Shown: positions 50,337 to 60,042, numbered from the stretch's first letter. The stretch: DNA of 64,000 nt from Prauserella marina (GCF_002240355.1 NZ_CP016353.1:6787919-6851918), one strand, 5' to 3'. A program made the numbers and translations. Notes: a model not told the origin generated them from the sequence alone.

Positions 50337-50942
50337 GTGACCGCAGCAGCAGCTCCCACTGATGCCGATCTCATAGCGGCGCATACCGCAGGGGATCCAC
50401 ACGCCTTCAACGAGTTGGTCAAGCGGCACCGCGACAGGATGTGGGCCGTTGCCCTCCGCACGGTGCGCGACCCCGAGGAAGCCGCCGACGCCTTACAAGA
50501 GGCGTTCATCTCGGCGTTCAGGGCTGCCGCCAATTTCCGGGCGGAGTCGCAGGTCACCACCTGGCTGCACCGGATCGTCGTCAACGCCTGCCTCGACAGG
50601 GTCCGCAGGCGACAGGCCCGTCCGACGGTGCCGCTGCCGGAACAGGGCCACAACGAGCCCGCCATGCCCCGTGACTCGATCGCGGAGCGGGAAACCCGGC
50701 TGGTGATCAAGGAAGCGCTCGCGCAACTACCCGAGGAACAACGGGTCCCGATCGTGCTGGTCGACGTCGAGGGTTACTCCGTTGCCGAAACGGCGAAAAT
50801 GCTGAATATCGCCGAGGGAACAGTCAAGAGCAGATGTGCTAGAGGACGCGCCAAACTGGCCAAACTTCTCGCCCATCTGCGGAACCCCGACTCTCACGGT
50901 GACGTCCCAACTCACGAACGCAAAAACGGGGAGGGACGATGA
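50337..50942 (+). CDS. sigM: ECF sigma factor (SigM-type)
   Basis: The 201-residue sigma has region 2 (AFNELVKRHRDRMWAVALRTVRDPEEAADALQEAF in part) and region 4 (VEGYSVAETAKMLNIAEGTVKSRCARGRAKL in part). It precedes its anti-sigma gene, overlapping by ATGA. GTG 50337 gives a good N-terminus; a TTG six bases upstream is possible. No Shine-Dalgarno is obvious, so a leaderless transcript is conceivable. Position matches mycobacterial SigM. Confidence 0.92.
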   Translation: MTAAAAPTDADLIAAHTAGDPHAFNELVKRHRDRMWAVALRTVRDPEEAADALQEAFISAFRAAANFRAESQVTTWLHRIVVNACLDRVRRRQARPTVPLPEQGHNEPAMPRDSIAERETRLVIKEALAQLPEEQRVPIVLVDVEGYSVAETAKMLNIAEGTVKSRCARGRAKLAKLLAHLRNPDSHGDVPTHERKNGEGR

Positions 50943-51694
50943 CGGACGAAGGCAGGGGGTTGGGCGGGGCAGTCGGCCCCCCGTGGTCTGTCGATGTGCT
51001 CGCCGACCTGCATGCCGGTGTACTCAGCGAACGCGAAGCGGCCGAATTGTGGCCGAGAGTCAACGCGGATCCTGAAGCACGCGCGATCATCGAGGCGCTC
51101 GATGCGACGAGTGCCGATCTCGCCAGTCTTACCGCCGCGCCGATCGAACCGATGCCGGCCGACGTGGCGGCAAGGATCGAAGCGGCGATCACGCAGGAAA
51201 GCAACGCACGTGACTCGAACGTCGTGAGTATCGACGTTGCTCGCAAGCGCAGGAACAAGCGTGCGGGCTGGGGGGCGGGCTTCCTGGCCGCCGCGGCGGC
51301 CGTGGTCGCCGCGGTCGTCATTACGGTGCCCGGCGCGCAGGAACAAACTGGGGGCGTCGCCGAACCCGCACCTTCGGACAGCGGGCAGGCGGACAGTGAG
51401 GCACCACTCGCACTGCAAAGTGACAATCTCGGCAGTGCGCTCGGTGAGATCAACGGGGTCCGCGACTTCGGGCCGGTTGGGGATCAACAGCGGCTGGCGG
51501 CCTGTGTCGAGGCAAACGGTATCGATCCGGCCGTGAAGCCGGTCGGGTTCCGTCCCGCGACCATCGACGGCCAAGAAGCCCTCATCGTGCTCTACACCAC
51601 CGGGGAGCTGGCTCAGTACCGGCTCATCGCGTTGTCGCCCGAATGCGGTCCAGGAAACCCTGGCCTGCTCAAGGACGAGGTCATCGGCCGGTAG
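50939..51694 (+). CDS. Membrane anti-sigma factor partner of the SigM-type sigma
   Basis: The 251-residue protein has a cytoplasmic N-domain ([39 protein letters not shown], in part), a transmembrane helix at about 109-131 and an extracytoplasmic domain with two Cys ([10 protein letters not shown] and [10 protein letters not shown]). It corresponds by position to mycobacterial RsmA. Regulation probably involves release of sigma upon envelope stress. Confidence 0.88.
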   Translation: MTDEGRGLGGAVGPPWSVDVLADLHAGVLSEREAAELWPRVNADPEARAIIEALDATSADLASLTAAPIEPMPADVAARIEAAITQESNARDSNVVSIDVARKRRNKRAGWGAGFLAAAAAVVAAVVITVPGAQEQTGGVAEPAPSDSGQADSEAPLALQSDNLGSALGEINGVRDFGPVGDQQRLAACVEANGIDPAVKPVGFRPATIDGQEALIVLYTTGELAQYRLIALSPECGPGNPGLLKDEVIGR

Positions 51695-51722
51695 AGCACA
51701 GCGGTACAAATTCTGGTTCACG

Positions 51723-51762
51723 GGGCCGGTCCTTCCACACCATGGAAGGACCGGCCCTTTTT
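51723..51762 (+). terminator. Rho-independent terminator after the sigma/anti-sigma operon
   Basis: GGGCCGGTCCTTCCA and TGGAAGGACCGGCCC form a perfect 15-bp stem with a CACCA loop, followed by TTTTT. Confidence 0.95.
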
Positions 51763-51849
51763 ATCGGCGGCGCCCGGCAGGCCGGGAACACGCGCACCTA
51801 CCATCGTGTTGACCCTGGTAAGCAGGCGTTGTCGAAGCGGAGGTCACGG

Positions 51850-52845
51850 GTGGCTGCACAGGACATTCGGAACCTGATCATTGTCGGATCGGGTCCCGCT
51901 GGGTATACGGCCGCGGTGTATGCCGCTCGTGCCCAGTTGGAGCCATTGGTGTTCGAGGGTTCCCAGTTCGGTGGTGCGCTGATGACCACCACCGAGGTCG
52001 AGAACTACCCCGGTTTCCGCGCGGGCATCCAGGGCCCGGAGCTGATGGACGAGATGCGCGAGCAGGCCAAGGTGTTCGGCGCCGACCTCCGTACCGAGGA
52101 CGTCGAGGCGGTCGACCTCACCGGGCCCGTCAAGTACGTCACGGCCAACGGCAAGCAGTACGCGGCAAAGGCCGTCGTGCTGGCAATGGGTGCCGCCGCG
52201 CGCTACCTGGGCGTCCCTGGTGAGCAGGAACTGCTCGGCCGTGGGGTGTCCTCATGCGCGACGTGTGACGGCTTCTTCTTCCGCGACCACGACATCGCCG
52301 TTGTCGGCGGCGGTGATTCGGCGATGGAGGAGGCGACGTTCCTCACCAAGTTCGCCAAGAGCGTGACCATCGTGCACCGCAGGGAAGAGTTCCGTGCATC
52401 GAAGATCATGCTGGAGCGGGCGCGCGCGAACGAGAAGATCCGGTGGAAGCTGAACTCGCAGATCAGCGAGGTCCTCGGTGACGGCAAGGTCGCGGGCCTT
52501 CGGCTAAAGGACACGGTGACCGGCGAGGACTCGACGCTGGATGTCAGCGGCTTTTTCGTCGCCATTGGACACGATCCGCGCAGCGAACTCGTCCGAGGTC
52601 AGGTCGACCTCGACGACGAGGGCTACGTGGTGACGCAGGGCCGCAGCTCCTACACCAACATCGACGGTGTTTTCGCGGCCGGTGACCTCGTCGACAGGAC
52701 CTACCGGCAGGCCATCACGGCCGCGGGCAGCGGCTGCACCGCCGCGATCGACGCCGAGCGCTGGCTGGCTGAACACGCCGACGTCGCGCAGGCCCACGAA
52801 GCATCCGAACTGGTCGGCGGCGGGTACGCGGCCGGCGTCAACTGA
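51850..52845 (+). CDS. trxB: Thioredoxin reductase
   Basis: The 331-residue flavoprotein reduces thioredoxin with NADPH. The FAD motif [16 protein letters not shown] is near the start, the redox-active disulfide is Cys136-x2-Cys139 (SSCATCDGF), and the NADP motif is [10 protein letters not shown] with HRR. ATD-like FAAGDLVD closes the FAD site. GTG 51850 has GGAGG seven bases upstream; upstream in-frame codons run through the terminator and are excluded. trxA follows 35 bp later. Confidence 0.97.
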   Translation: MAAQDIRNLIIVGSGPAGYTAAVYAARAQLEPLVFEGSQFGGALMTTTEVENYPGFRAGIQGPELMDEMREQAKVFGADLRTEDVEAVDLTGPVKYVTANGKQYAAKAVVLAMGAAARYLGVPGEQELLGRGVSSCATCDGFFFRDHDIAVVGGGDSAMEEATFLTKFAKSVTIVHRREEFRASKIMLERARANEKIRWKLNSQISEVLGDGKVAGLRLKDTVTGEDSTLDVSGFFVAIGHDPRSELVRGQVDLDDEGYVVTQGRSSYTNIDGVFAAGDLVDRTYRQAITAAGSGCTAAIDAERWLAEHADVAQAHEASELVGGGYAAGVN

Positions 52846-52880
52846 TCGTCCAGGTCAGAACACGACAGGAGAAGAAACTG

Positions 52881-53204
52881 ATGACCGACACCGTGCAGGT
52901 GACCGACAAGAGCTTCGCCGACGACGTGCTCGCCAGCGACAAGCCTGTCCTCGTTGACTTCTGGGCGACCTGGTGCGGCCCGTGCAAGATGGTCGCACCC
53001 GTGCTTGAGGAGATCGCTTCCGAGCACAAGGACAAGATCACGATCGCGAAACTCGACATCGACCAGAACCCGGGAACCCCCCGTGACTACCAGGTGATGT
53101 CGGTTCCCACGCTGATCCTTTTCCAGGGTGGCAAACCGGTCAAGCAGATCGTCGGGGCGAAGCCGAAGAACGCACTGCTCTCCGACCTGGCCGACGTCCT
53201 CTGA
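52881..53204 (+). CDS. trxA: Thioredoxin
   Basis: The 107-residue thioredoxin has the active site WCGPC (Cys32, Cys35), cis-Pro in VMSVPTLILF and the standard VLVDFWATW strand. It is a cytosolic disulfide reductant reduced by the adjacent TrxB. AGGAGAAG precedes the ATG; 35 bp after trxB, so co-transcribed. Confidence 0.98.
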   Translation: MTDTVQVTDKSFADDVLASDKPVLVDFWATWCGPCKMVAPVLEEIASEHKDKITIAKLDIDQNPGTPRDYQVMSVPTLILFQGGKPVKQIVGAKPKNALLSDLADVL

Positions 53205-53222
53205 TCGGCGATTCGCGCTGAG

Positions 53223-53262
53223 AAGGCCCGGGGGCACGCCCGTCGCGCGTCCTCGGGCCTTT
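53223..53262 (+). terminator. Hairpin terminator after trxA
   Basis: AAGGCCCG and CGGGCCTT frame a 22-base loop, followed by TC; a short stem of eight pairs, 18 bp after the trxA stop. Confidence 0.55.
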
Positions 53263-53390
53263 CATTGTGCGGCCGGGCCAGGCCCGATGACGCACGCAGT
53301 GGGCCTACGCGCTCACACAGAGTTCGCAAGGCACAATAGGGGACACGGAGCCGCTGGGCTCTGTAGTCAATTTGCACAGCATCGAACGCA

Positions 53391-53523
53391 CTAGGTCGTG
53401 TTTGATTCCTCGCAAGGCGGAGGGAAGCCCTCGTACCGGGTCGTACTCGGGCTTTCCGACAACGCTGCGAGGGGCCACGCTGGCCCCGCGCAGCCGACTG
53501 AGGGTTTGTCGGACGCGACCTAG
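53391..53523. mobile_element. 133-bp MITE-like element in the cwlM leader
   Basis: The element begins CTAGGTCGTGTTTGA and ends TCGGACGCGACCTAG. The ends are imperfect inverted repeats (CTAGGTCG-T/C-GT-T/C-T/C-GA) and meet CTAG on both sides, the type of target used by some IS5-family elements. The inside forms nested hairpins (CCTCGCA...TGCGAGG, AGCCC...GGGCT). It encodes nothing. A diverged copy of the right end lies at 375-443. It ends 25 bp before the cwlM start. Confidence 0.6.
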
Positions 53524-53548
53524 GTGCCCAAGGAAGAGCGAGGAGTGC

Positions 53549-54694
53549 ATGCGGGTACTCCGCCGCGGCGACACCGGACCGGAGGTCGCCGAAGTCAGGT
53601 CCATGCTCTCTGGCCTCGATCTGCTTCCCCCTGGGGACGGATCCGACGGCTACGGCGCATTCGATGCCGTCGTCGAACACGCCGTTCGCGCGTTTCAGCA
53701 GCGCAGGGGCCTGATCACGGATGGCATCGTCGGACCTGCCACCTATCGTGCGCTGCGCGGCTCCAGCTACCACCTCGGCAGCAGGCCGCTCGCCTACCTG
53801 ATCTCCTCGCCAGTACACGGCGACGACGTCTTCGCGCTCCAGGAACGGCTGACCGAACTCGGCTACGACGCGGGCAGGCCCGACGGCGGGTTCGGCCCCC
53901 AGACCGAGCACGCGCTGCGCAATTTCCAGCGCGACTACGGCCTCGTCGTCGACGGCATCTGCGGTGCGGCAACCGTCAGGGCACTGCGCCAGCTGTCTCC
54001 GCGGGCCCGTGGTGGACGCCCGGTGTTCCTCCGCGAACAGGAGCAGGTGCGCAGGGCAGGCCCACGCCTGCGTGGCAAGCGCATCGTGATCGACCCGGGG
54101 CACGGCGGCGACGATCTCGGCGTCACTGTCGACAACGTTCGCGAAGCGGATATCGCATGGGACCTCGCGCGCAGGCTGGAAGGCCGGATGAAGGCCACCG
54201 GCATGGAGGCACTTATCTCGCGCGGTCCCGCGCACAGCCCTTCCGAACTCGAAAGGGCCCAATTCGCCAACGACGCGGGAGCGGACCTCTTCCTCTCGCT
54301 GCACAGCGACGGCAATCGCTCGCCCTACGCGCAGGGAGTCGCGAGCTTCCATTTCGGGACGGGCAACGGCACGACGTCGACGGTCGGTGAACTGCTTGCC
54401 GGCTACATCCAGCGCGAGCTGGCCGCGAGGACAGGGCTGCGCGACTGCCGCACCCACCCGAAGACCTGGGAGATCTTCACCCGGACTCGCTGCCCTGCCG
54501 TCCGGGTCGAGATCGGCTACCTGACCAACCACGACGACCGAGTGCGCCTCTCCGACCCCGCGTTCCGCGATATCGTCGCCGAAGGCATCCTCATCGCGGT
54601 CAAGCGCCTGTACCTGCTCGGCGAAAACGATCAGCCCACAGGCACTTTTACGTTCGCCGACGTACTGGCCCACGAGCTGGCGAAAGCCGAGTAG
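53549..54694 (+). CDS. cwlM: CwlM-like peptidoglycan-amidase homolog, cytoplasmic
   Basis: The 381-residue protein has two peptidoglycan-binding repeats (residues 1-70 with DGIVGPATYRALRG; 80-150 with GGFGPQTEHALRNFQRDYGLVVDGICG in part) and a C-terminal Amidase_3 domain with zinc-site motifs IDPGHGGDD, LSLHSDGN and VEIGYLTN. There is no signal peptide or membrane helix. In mycobacteria this protein acts inside the cell, where it binds MurA and the MurJ complex to control precursor synthesis rather than cutting wall. GAGGAG precedes the ATG. Confidence 0.92.
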   Translation: MRVLRRGDTGPEVAEVRSMLSGLDLLPPGDGSDGYGAFDAVVEHAVRAFQQRRGLITDGIVGPATYRALRGSSYHLGSRPLAYLISSPVHGDDVFALQERLTELGYDAGRPDGGFGPQTEHALRNFQRDYGLVVDGICGAATVRALRQLSPRARGGRPVFLREQEQVRRAGPRLRGKRIVIDPGHGGDDLGVTVDNVREADIAWDLARRLEGRMKATGMEALISRGPAHSPSELERAQFANDAGADLFLSLHSDGNRSPYAQGVASFHFGTGNGTTSTVGELLAGYIQRELAARTGLRDCRTHPKTWEIFTRTRCPAVRVEIGYLTNHDDRVRLSDPAFRDIVAEGILIAVKRLYLLGENDQPTGTFTFADVLAHELAKAE

Positions 54695-54740
54695 TCCACG
54701 GGTAGTCCCCAGCGATACCCACAAGAAATCCCCAAGAAAA

Positions 54741-54790
54741 CTGCCCCGGTTGTGGATAACCGGGGCAGTTGTGCACAGATCTGTGGATAA
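54741..54790. promoter_or_regulatory. DnaA-box cluster with terminator-like hairpin between convergent genes
   Basis: CTGCCCCGGTT and AACCGGGGCAG form a perfect 11-bp stem (54741-54768). Its loop and arm carry a DnaA box, TGTGGATAA (54751-54759, complement TTATCCACA). A second perfect box lies at 54782-54790, and a near match TTGTGCACA at 54769-54777. The gap lies between the tails of cwlM and the GNAT-like gene. Confidence 0.6.
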
Positions 54791-54795
54791 CTGGG

Positions 54796-55434
54796 TCAGG
54801 CTCGGGCGTTCTCCGGGGTCGCCGTGGTGATGGTGACCTGGCCGAGCAGCTTCTCAAGCGCGGCCTCGACGTCTTCCTTCCACGAGATCGCCGAGCGCAG
54901 CTCAAGGCGCAACCTCGGCCAGCGGGGGTGAGGGCGCACCGTCTTGAACCCGACGCTCTGGAGGAAGGTCGAGGGCACAACACACGTGTGCTCGTCACTC
55001 GCCTCGTCCGGCCGCGCGTCACCGAACGCCTCAATGGCCCGTACACCGCGCCGCGTGAGGTCTTTGGCAACCGCCTGCACCAGAAGCCTGCCGAGGCCGC
55101 CACCGCGGAACTCAGGGGCAACGTGGAAGGACGTCAGCAGCACCGCGTCGGCACTCGGTGGAGAGGTCGGGAAAGCATCCGCCCTCGGAACGGCACTCGG
55201 TGGCGCGTAGAGCACGAAGCCGACCGGCAGATTGCCACTGTGGATGATCCGGCCGCACGAACCCCATTCCAGCAGGACGCCGGACACCCACGCTTCCTTC
55301 TCGACTTCGGTCTCGCCGAACTCGGCCGCTTGCTCCCGCAGGTGCGGAGCCAGTTCCCAGTAGACGCAGCGCCGACACTGCACCGGAAGCTGCTCCAGGT
55401 TGTCCAGCGTGACGCCCACAATGCGTCGCGACAC
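54796..55434 (-). CDS. GNAT-like acetyltransferase (Rv3916c-like)
   Basis: The 212-residue protein has the GNAT acetyl-CoA site VAPEFRGGGLGRLLVQAVAKDL and an N-terminal block VQCRRCVYWE with Cys pair. GTG 55434 has GGGGAGG upstream and matches the synteny position of mycobacterial Rv3916c, between cwlM and the par genes. Substrate unknown. Confidence 0.85.
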   Translation of the reverse strand: MSRRIVGVTLDNLEQLPVQCRRCVYWELAPHLREQAAEFGETEVEKEAWVSGVLLEWGSCGRIIHSGNLPVGFVLYAPPSAVPRADAFPTSPPSADAVLLTSFHVAPEFRGGGLGRLLVQAVAKDLTRRGVRAIEAFGDARPDEASDEHTCVVPSTFLQSVGFKTVRPHPRWPRLRLELRSAISWKEDVEAALEKLLGQVTITTATPENARA

Positions 55435-55578
55435 CCGACCTCCCCTGGAAAACACGACTATCGATCTTGCGCCGACGCGCGCGAGACAGCGCCGCGAAGG
55501 CCAGCAAAGCATAGGCCGATGTGACAAGCGGCGGAAAGCGGGGAGTGGCCCAACTGACTGACGTTACACTCATTGGGG

Positions 55579-55594
55579 TCTACCTACTGGTAGA
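55579..55594. promoter_or_regulatory. Candidate operator of the aminotransferase gene
   Basis: TCTACC-TACT-GGTAGA is a perfect 6-4-6 inverted repeat, 46 bp before the aminotransferase start, in the 205-bp gap to the divergent GNAT-like gene. Such TACC...GGTA dyads are typical TetR-family sites. Confidence 0.4.
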
Positions 55595-55639
55595 TCGACC
55601 AACTGCCGACGCGCTTTTCGAAGCAGACAGAAGTATGCG

Positions 55640-56971
55640 ATGAATGCCGCTCAGCCACCGGAGCACAGACAGGGGTCGGAGCCCGGCCGCCACAACCTCG
55701 ACCCTCACCTCGACCGCTACGCCGCGCGCACGGCGGGAATGACGGCGTCGGAGATCCGAGCGTTGTTCGCGGTCGCCAGCAGGCCAGAGGTCGTCTCACT
55801 GGCAGGCGGCATGCCCAACCTCGCTGCACTGCCCCTCGACTCGCTCTCGGGCCAGATGGCGGAGCTCATCGCCGAAGACGGTCTAGTGGCGCTGCAATAC
55901 GGCTCCGCGCACGGCGTCCCGACACTGCGTGAGCAGATTTGCGACGTCATGGCGATGGAAGGCATCACCGGTCATCCCGACGACGTCGTCGTCACTGTTG
56001 GCTCGCAAATGGGCCTCGACATGGTGACCCGGCTGTTCTGCGATCCCGGCGACGTCGTGATCGCGGAAGGTCCTTCCTACGTCGGTGCTCTCGGTTCGTT
56101 CGCCGCGTATCAGGCCAAGGTCGTGCACGTCGCGATGGACGACGACGGGCTGGTCCCCGAGACTCTGAGGGCAGCGCTCGCGCACGCCAAGAGCCAGGGC
56201 AAACGAGTGAAGTTCCTCTACACCATCCCGAACTTCCACAACCCGGCAGGCGTGACGCTCGCGGTCGAACGGCGTGCCGAGATCCTTGAGATCTGTAGGG
56301 AAAACGACGTCCTTGTCGTCGAGGACAACCCCTACGGCCTGCTCGGTTTCGACGGTCAGACCTATCCAGCGCTGCGCTCGATGGACCCGGACAACGTGGT
56401 TTACCTCGGGTCGTTCTCGAAGACCTTCGCCTCCGGCCTCCGCGTCGGGTGGGTGCTCGCCCCTCACGCGGTTCGCGAGAAGCTCGTGCTGGCCGCCGAA
56501 TCGGCGACGCTGTGCCCACCGACGCTCAACCAGCTCGTCGTTTCCCGTTATCTGGCAACGCATGACTGGAAGGGCCAGGTCAAGACCTTCCGCGAGAACT
56601 ACAGGGAACGTCGCGACGCCATGTTGTCGGCGCTCGAACAGCACCTCCCCGCGGGCTGCACGTGGACCCGGCCCGACGGCGGTTTCTATGTCTGGGTCAC
56701 GGTTCCCGAGGGCGTCGACACCAAAGCCATGCTCGCGCGTGCGGTCACGGCAAGGGTCGCGTACGCGTCCGGAACCGGTTTCTACGCCGACGGTTTCGGC
56801 AGCAGGCAGATGCGGCTTTCCTACTGCTATCCCACTCCGGAACGGATTCGGGAAGGCGTACGCAGGCTCGCCGGTGTCCTTGAGTCCGAAATGGACCTCA
56901 TGCGGACCTTCGGCAGCGGCACCACTCGTGCCGTTTCCGGACCGCAGTTTCCCGGACCCGACACAGCCTGA
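55640..56971 (+). CDS. PLP-dependent aminotransferase, class I/II
   Basis: The 443-residue enzyme resembles 2-aminoadipate (LysN-type) and related fold-type I aminotransferases. The pyridoxal Lys is in GSFSKTFASGLRVGW, and the motifs NFHNPAGVTL, VVEDNPYGLLGF and QMRLSYCYP are present. The first 30 residues are polar and likely disordered. It acts in the cytosol; the amino acid substrate cannot be read. The D-Ala-D-Ala ligase gene follows 65 bp later. Confidence 0.88.
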   Translation: MNAAQPPEHRQGSEPGRHNLDPHLDRYAARTAGMTASEIRALFAVASRPEVVSLAGGMPNLAALPLDSLSGQMAELIAEDGLVALQYGSAHGVPTLREQICDVMAMEGITGHPDDVVVTVGSQMGLDMVTRLFCDPGDVVIAEGPSYVGALGSFAAYQAKVVHVAMDDDGLVPETLRAALAHAKSQGKRVKFLYTIPNFHNPAGVTLAVERRAEILEICRENDVLVVEDNPYGLLGFDGQTYPALRSMDPDNVVYLGSFSKTFASGLRVGWVLAPHAVREKLVLAAESATLCPPTLNQLVVSRYLATHDWKGQVKTFRENYRERRDAMLSALEQHLPAGCTWTRPDGGFYVWVTVPEGVDTKAMLARAVTARVAYASGTGFYADGFGSRQMRLSYCYPTPERIREGVRRLAGVLESEMDLMRTFGSGTTRAVSGPQFPGPDTA

Positions 56972-57036
56972 CCGGATTGCCTTGCCACGCAAGGATTTTC
57001 GTACTTTCAGCGTTTCCAGCACCGAGGAGTTTCGCC

Positions 57037-57987
57037 GTGCCCGAACCCACTGTCGCCGTGCTTGCAGGCGGTCTCTCGCACGAGCGTGACGTCTCGCTGC
57101 GGTCAGGACGCAGGCTTTCCGTCGCACTTCGCGACCAGGGCATCACGGTCGACGAGTGGGACACCGATTCGGGTCTCGTGGCCAGGCTGCGGGACGAGCG
57201 ACCCGACGCCGCGGTCATCGCGTTGCACGGGGGAGAAGGCGAGAACGGCTCCGTGCAATCGGTGTTGGAAATGCTCGGAGTTCCGTTCGTGGGCACCAGT
57301 TCGCGCAGTTGCCGCAAGGCATGGGACAAGCCCATCGCCAAGGCGCTCGTCGCGGGCGCGGACTTCGCCACACCCGATTGGATCGTCCTGCCGCACAGCA
57401 CCTTCCGCGAGCTGGGCGCGCAGGCGGTACTCGACGCGATCGTCGACCGGCTCGGTCTCCCGCTGATGCTCAAGCCGGACGAAGGCGGTTCGGCACTCGG
57501 CACCCAGGTGGTCCGGAATGCCGCGGAGCTTCCCGCCGCCATGGTGGGGTGCTTTGCCTACGGCGACACCGTCCTGGCCGAGCGGTTCATCGACGGCGTC
57601 GAGGTCGCGGTGACGGTACTCGAAGGGGAGGCTGGTCCTCGGGCGCTGCCAGCCGTCGAGATCGTGCCGGAAAACGGCGTGTACGACTACACCGCTCGCT
57701 ACACGGCGGGGCTCACCGATTTCTTCACGCCTGCCAGGCTTTCCGAGGAGACGGTGAAGGCGGTCGGTGAACTCGCCGTCGGTGCCCACCGATTGCTGGG
57801 CTTGCGCGACATCTCCCGCACCGACGCGATCGTCGCCTCGGACGGCACCGTGTACTTCCTCGAAGTCAACTCCTCACCGGGACTGACCGAGACCTCGACG
57901 GTGCCGATGGCGTTGGAAGCGGACGGGACGTCGCTCGGCGCAGTTTTCTCCGGCCTGATCTCCCGCGCGGTGGAGCGCGGGAGCTGA
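57037..57987 (+). CDS. ddl: D-alanine--D-alanine ligase-type ATP-grasp enzyme
   Basis: The 316-residue enzyme joins D-amino acids with ATP for wall precursors. It has VAVLAGGLSHERDVSLRSGR at the N-terminus, ALHGGEGENGSVQS, KPDEGGSALGTQ in the ATP-grasp, RDISRTDAI and FLEVNSSPGLTE for the metal site. GTG 57037 has GAGGAG seven bases upstream. It is of the short DdlB size, and many actinobacteria have a second, longer Ddl, so this copy may be specialised. Confidence 0.9.
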   Translation: MPEPTVAVLAGGLSHERDVSLRSGRRLSVALRDQGITVDEWDTDSGLVARLRDERPDAAVIALHGGEGENGSVQSVLEMLGVPFVGTSSRSCRKAWDKPIAKALVAGADFATPDWIVLPHSTFRELGAQAVLDAIVDRLGLPLMLKPDEGGSALGTQVVRNAAELPAAMVGCFAYGDTVLAERFIDGVEVAVTVLEGEAGPRALPAVEIVPENGVYDYTARYTAGLTDFFTPARLSEETVKAVGELAVGAHRLLGLRDISRTDAIVASDGTVYFLEVNSSPGLTETSTVPMALEADGTSLGAVFSGLISRAVERGS

Positions 57988-58032
57988 TCGGCGCACTTTC
58001 CTAAATCATCACCGTGACGAAATGACCTGGTG

Positions 58033-59043
58033 TCATTGGTCATCGGTTATTTGTGCCTGATTTGTCTTGTTCGGGTCCATGAGGCCGACAATGCGTTCGA
58101 GATCGTCGACCGAGCCGAACTCGACGACGATCCGCCCTTTACGACGACCAAGGTCGACTTTGACTCTCGTGTCGAAGGAATCCGACAGCCGCTCGGCGAG
58201 ATCTTGAAGCCCCGGCGCCTGCATCGGCTTGCGGGCCGGTGCCTTCTGCTTCGGTTTCGCCGCACCCTTCGCGAGCGTCACCGCCTCCTCGGTAGCTCTG
58301 ACCGAGAGTCCCTCGGCGACGATCCTCGCCGCCAGTTCCTCTTGGGCTTCCGGCTCGTCCAACGACAGCAATGCCCGCGCGTGCCCTGCCGACAGCACCC
58401 CGGCGGCCACCCTTCGCTGTACGGGGAGGGGGAGCCGGAGCAGCCGGATCGTGTTGGTGATGACCGGCCTGCTCCTGCCGATCCGCGAGGCCAGTTCCTC
58501 GTGGGTCACGTCAAACTCGTCGAGAAGCTGTTGGTAGGCGGCCGCTTCTTCGAGCGGGTTGAGCTGAACCCGGTGGATGTTCTCCAGCAAGGCGTCCCGC
58601 AGCATCGCCTCGTCGGCGGTCTGCCTGACGATCGCGGGAATGAGTTCGAGCTCGGCCTGCTGAGATGCCCGAAGCCTGCGCTCACCCATGACGAGCTCGT
58701 ACTCGTCGCCCGGCAATTGCCTGACGACGATCGGCTGCATCAGGCCGAACTCACGGATCGAGTGCTCCAGCTCGGCCAGCGCTTCCTCGTCGAAGACCTG
58801 CCTCGGCTGCTTCGGATTCGCCTTGATCGAGCTGATCGGCACCTCGCGGTAGACCGCACCAGCGACCTCGCCCCCGTGCCCCTTGATCGCACCGTTGGCG
58901 GCGAACCAGTCGCCGGGCGGGGGAGCAGGAACAGCGGTCTGGTCGATCTTCACCTCCGCGGTGACGACTTCCTCAGAACTCACCGGCCCAGTGGGAATCA
59001 GCGCGGCTAACCCGCGACCAAGACCACCCCTGCGTTCGCTCAT
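58033..59043 (-). CDS. parB: Chromosome partitioning protein ParB
   Basis: The 336-residue CTPase binds parS and spreads to form the segregation complex. N-terminal [12 protein letters not shown], the arginine patch [21 protein letters not shown] and [14 protein letters not shown], the helix-turn-helix [26 protein letters not shown] (ARDs written in part), and C-terminal dimerisation domain are all present. ParB and ParA overlap by ATGA. Three parS sites lie 0.9-1.8 kb upstream. Confidence 0.97.
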   Translation of the reverse strand: MSERRGGLGRGLAALIPTGPVSSEEVVTAEVKIDQTAVPAPPPGDWFAANGAIKGHGGEVAGAVYREVPISSIKANPKQPRQVFDEEALAELEHSIREFGLMQPIVVRQLPGDEYELVMGERRLRASQQAELELIPAIVRQTADEAMLRDALLENIHRVQLNPLEEAAAYQQLLDEFDVTHEELASRIGRSRPVITNTIRLLRLPLPVQRRVAAGVLSAGHARALLSLDEPEAQEELAARIVAEGLSVRATEEAVTLAKGAAKPKQKAPARKPMQAPGLQDLAERLSDSFDTRVKVDLGRRKGRIVVEFGSVDDLERIVGLMDPNKTNQAQITDDQ

Positions 59044-59948
59044 CTCTGTCCCCTCGCTCCACGCTCGGCAACTTCCCGAGCCGCGTCGACATAACTCATG
59101 GCGCCCCGAGAACCGGGGTCGTAAGCCAGCACGGACTGGCCATAGCCTGGCGCCTCGGAGACCTTCACGCTGCGCGGAATGATCGTCTTGAGCACCACGT
59201 CACCGAAGTGATTGCGTACCTCCTGCGTCACTTGATCGGCGAGCTTGGTGCGCCCGTCGTACATCGTCAGCAGGATCGTCGAGACCACGAGCGCGGGATT
59301 GAGGTGCTTCTGAACCAGCTCGATGTTGCTCAGGAGTTGGCCGAGACCTTCCAGCGCGTAGTACTCGCACTGGATCGGGATGAGCACCTCGTACGCCGCC
59401 GACAGAGCGTTCACCGTGAGCAGGCCGAGCGAGGGCGGGCAATCCACGAAGACGTAGTCGACGCCGAGCTCGTCGAGCGCTTCCTTGGACAGCGCCTCCT
59501 TGAGCCGCGACTCACGGGACGCCATCGACACGAGCTCGATCTCGGCGCCGGCCAGGTCGATGGTCGCCGGTACGCACATCAGGTTGGGGGACTGGCTGCT
59601 CACCTGGGTCGCGTCGACAAGGGACACCTCGCCAATGAGCATCTCGTAGACCGAGGGCGTGCCGGAGCGGTGATCGACATCGAGCGCGGTGCTGGCATTG
59701 CCCTGCGGGTCGAGATCGATGACGAGTGTTTTGAGCCCATGAAGCGCGAGCCCTGCGGCAAGGTTGACCGTGCTGGTCGTTTTGCCGACGCCGCCCTTCT
59801 GGTTGGCGACGGTCAGCACCCGGCGCCGGGTCGGGCGGGGCATCGCGTTCGCGTCGGGGTGAAGGACGCGCGCGGCACGCTCGGCTTCCTCGGCGATAGG
59901 GGTCCAACCGAGACCGCGCTCCGCGCTCATCTCACGGGGAGGATTCAC
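59040..59948 (-). CDS. parA: Chromosome partitioning ATPase ParA
   Basis: The 302-residue ATPase has the deviant Walker [15 protein letters not shown] with signature Lys, Walker [11 protein letters not shown] and [17 protein letters not shown]-driven nucleoid binding pulls ParB-bound origins. GTG 59948 has AAGGGG 6 bases upstream; ATG 59930 lacks one. The N-terminal 50 residues before KGG are a basic, non-conserved extension. A parS site is in the leader. Confidence 0.96.
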   Translation of the reverse strand: MNPPREMSAERGLGWTPIAEEAERAARVLHPDANAMPRPTRRRVLTVANQKGGVGKTTSTVNLAAGLALHGLKTLVIDLDPQGNASTALDVDHRSGTPSVYEMLIGEVSLVDATQVSSQSPNLMCVPATIDLAGAEIELVSMASRESRLKEALSKEALDELGVDYVFVDCPPSLGLLTVNALSAAYEVLIPIQCEYYALEGLGQLLSNIELVQKHLNPALVVSTILLTMYDGRTKLADQVTQEVRNHFGDVVLKTIIPRSVKVSEAPGYGQSVLAYDPGSRGAMSYVDAAREVAERGARGQR

Positions 59949-59985
59949 CGAGTGCCCCTTCCCGCGCCGCCTCGCCTGGTGCACC

Positions 59986-59999
59986 GTTTCACGTGGAAC
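59986..59999. promoter_or_regulatory. parS site
   Basis: GTTTCACGTGGAAC differs from the canonical GTTTCACGTGAAAC at one base. Located between rsmG and parA, within the parA leader. Confidence 0.85.
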
Positions 60000-60042
60000 A
60001 TTCGCCGCTCCGTACAGATCGTCATTCGCTCGGCCAATCCTT

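Noticed and set aside
51643..51849. An N-terminal extension of TrxB
   Set aside because: It runs through the terminator at 51723-51762; GTG 51850 has a good ribosome site.
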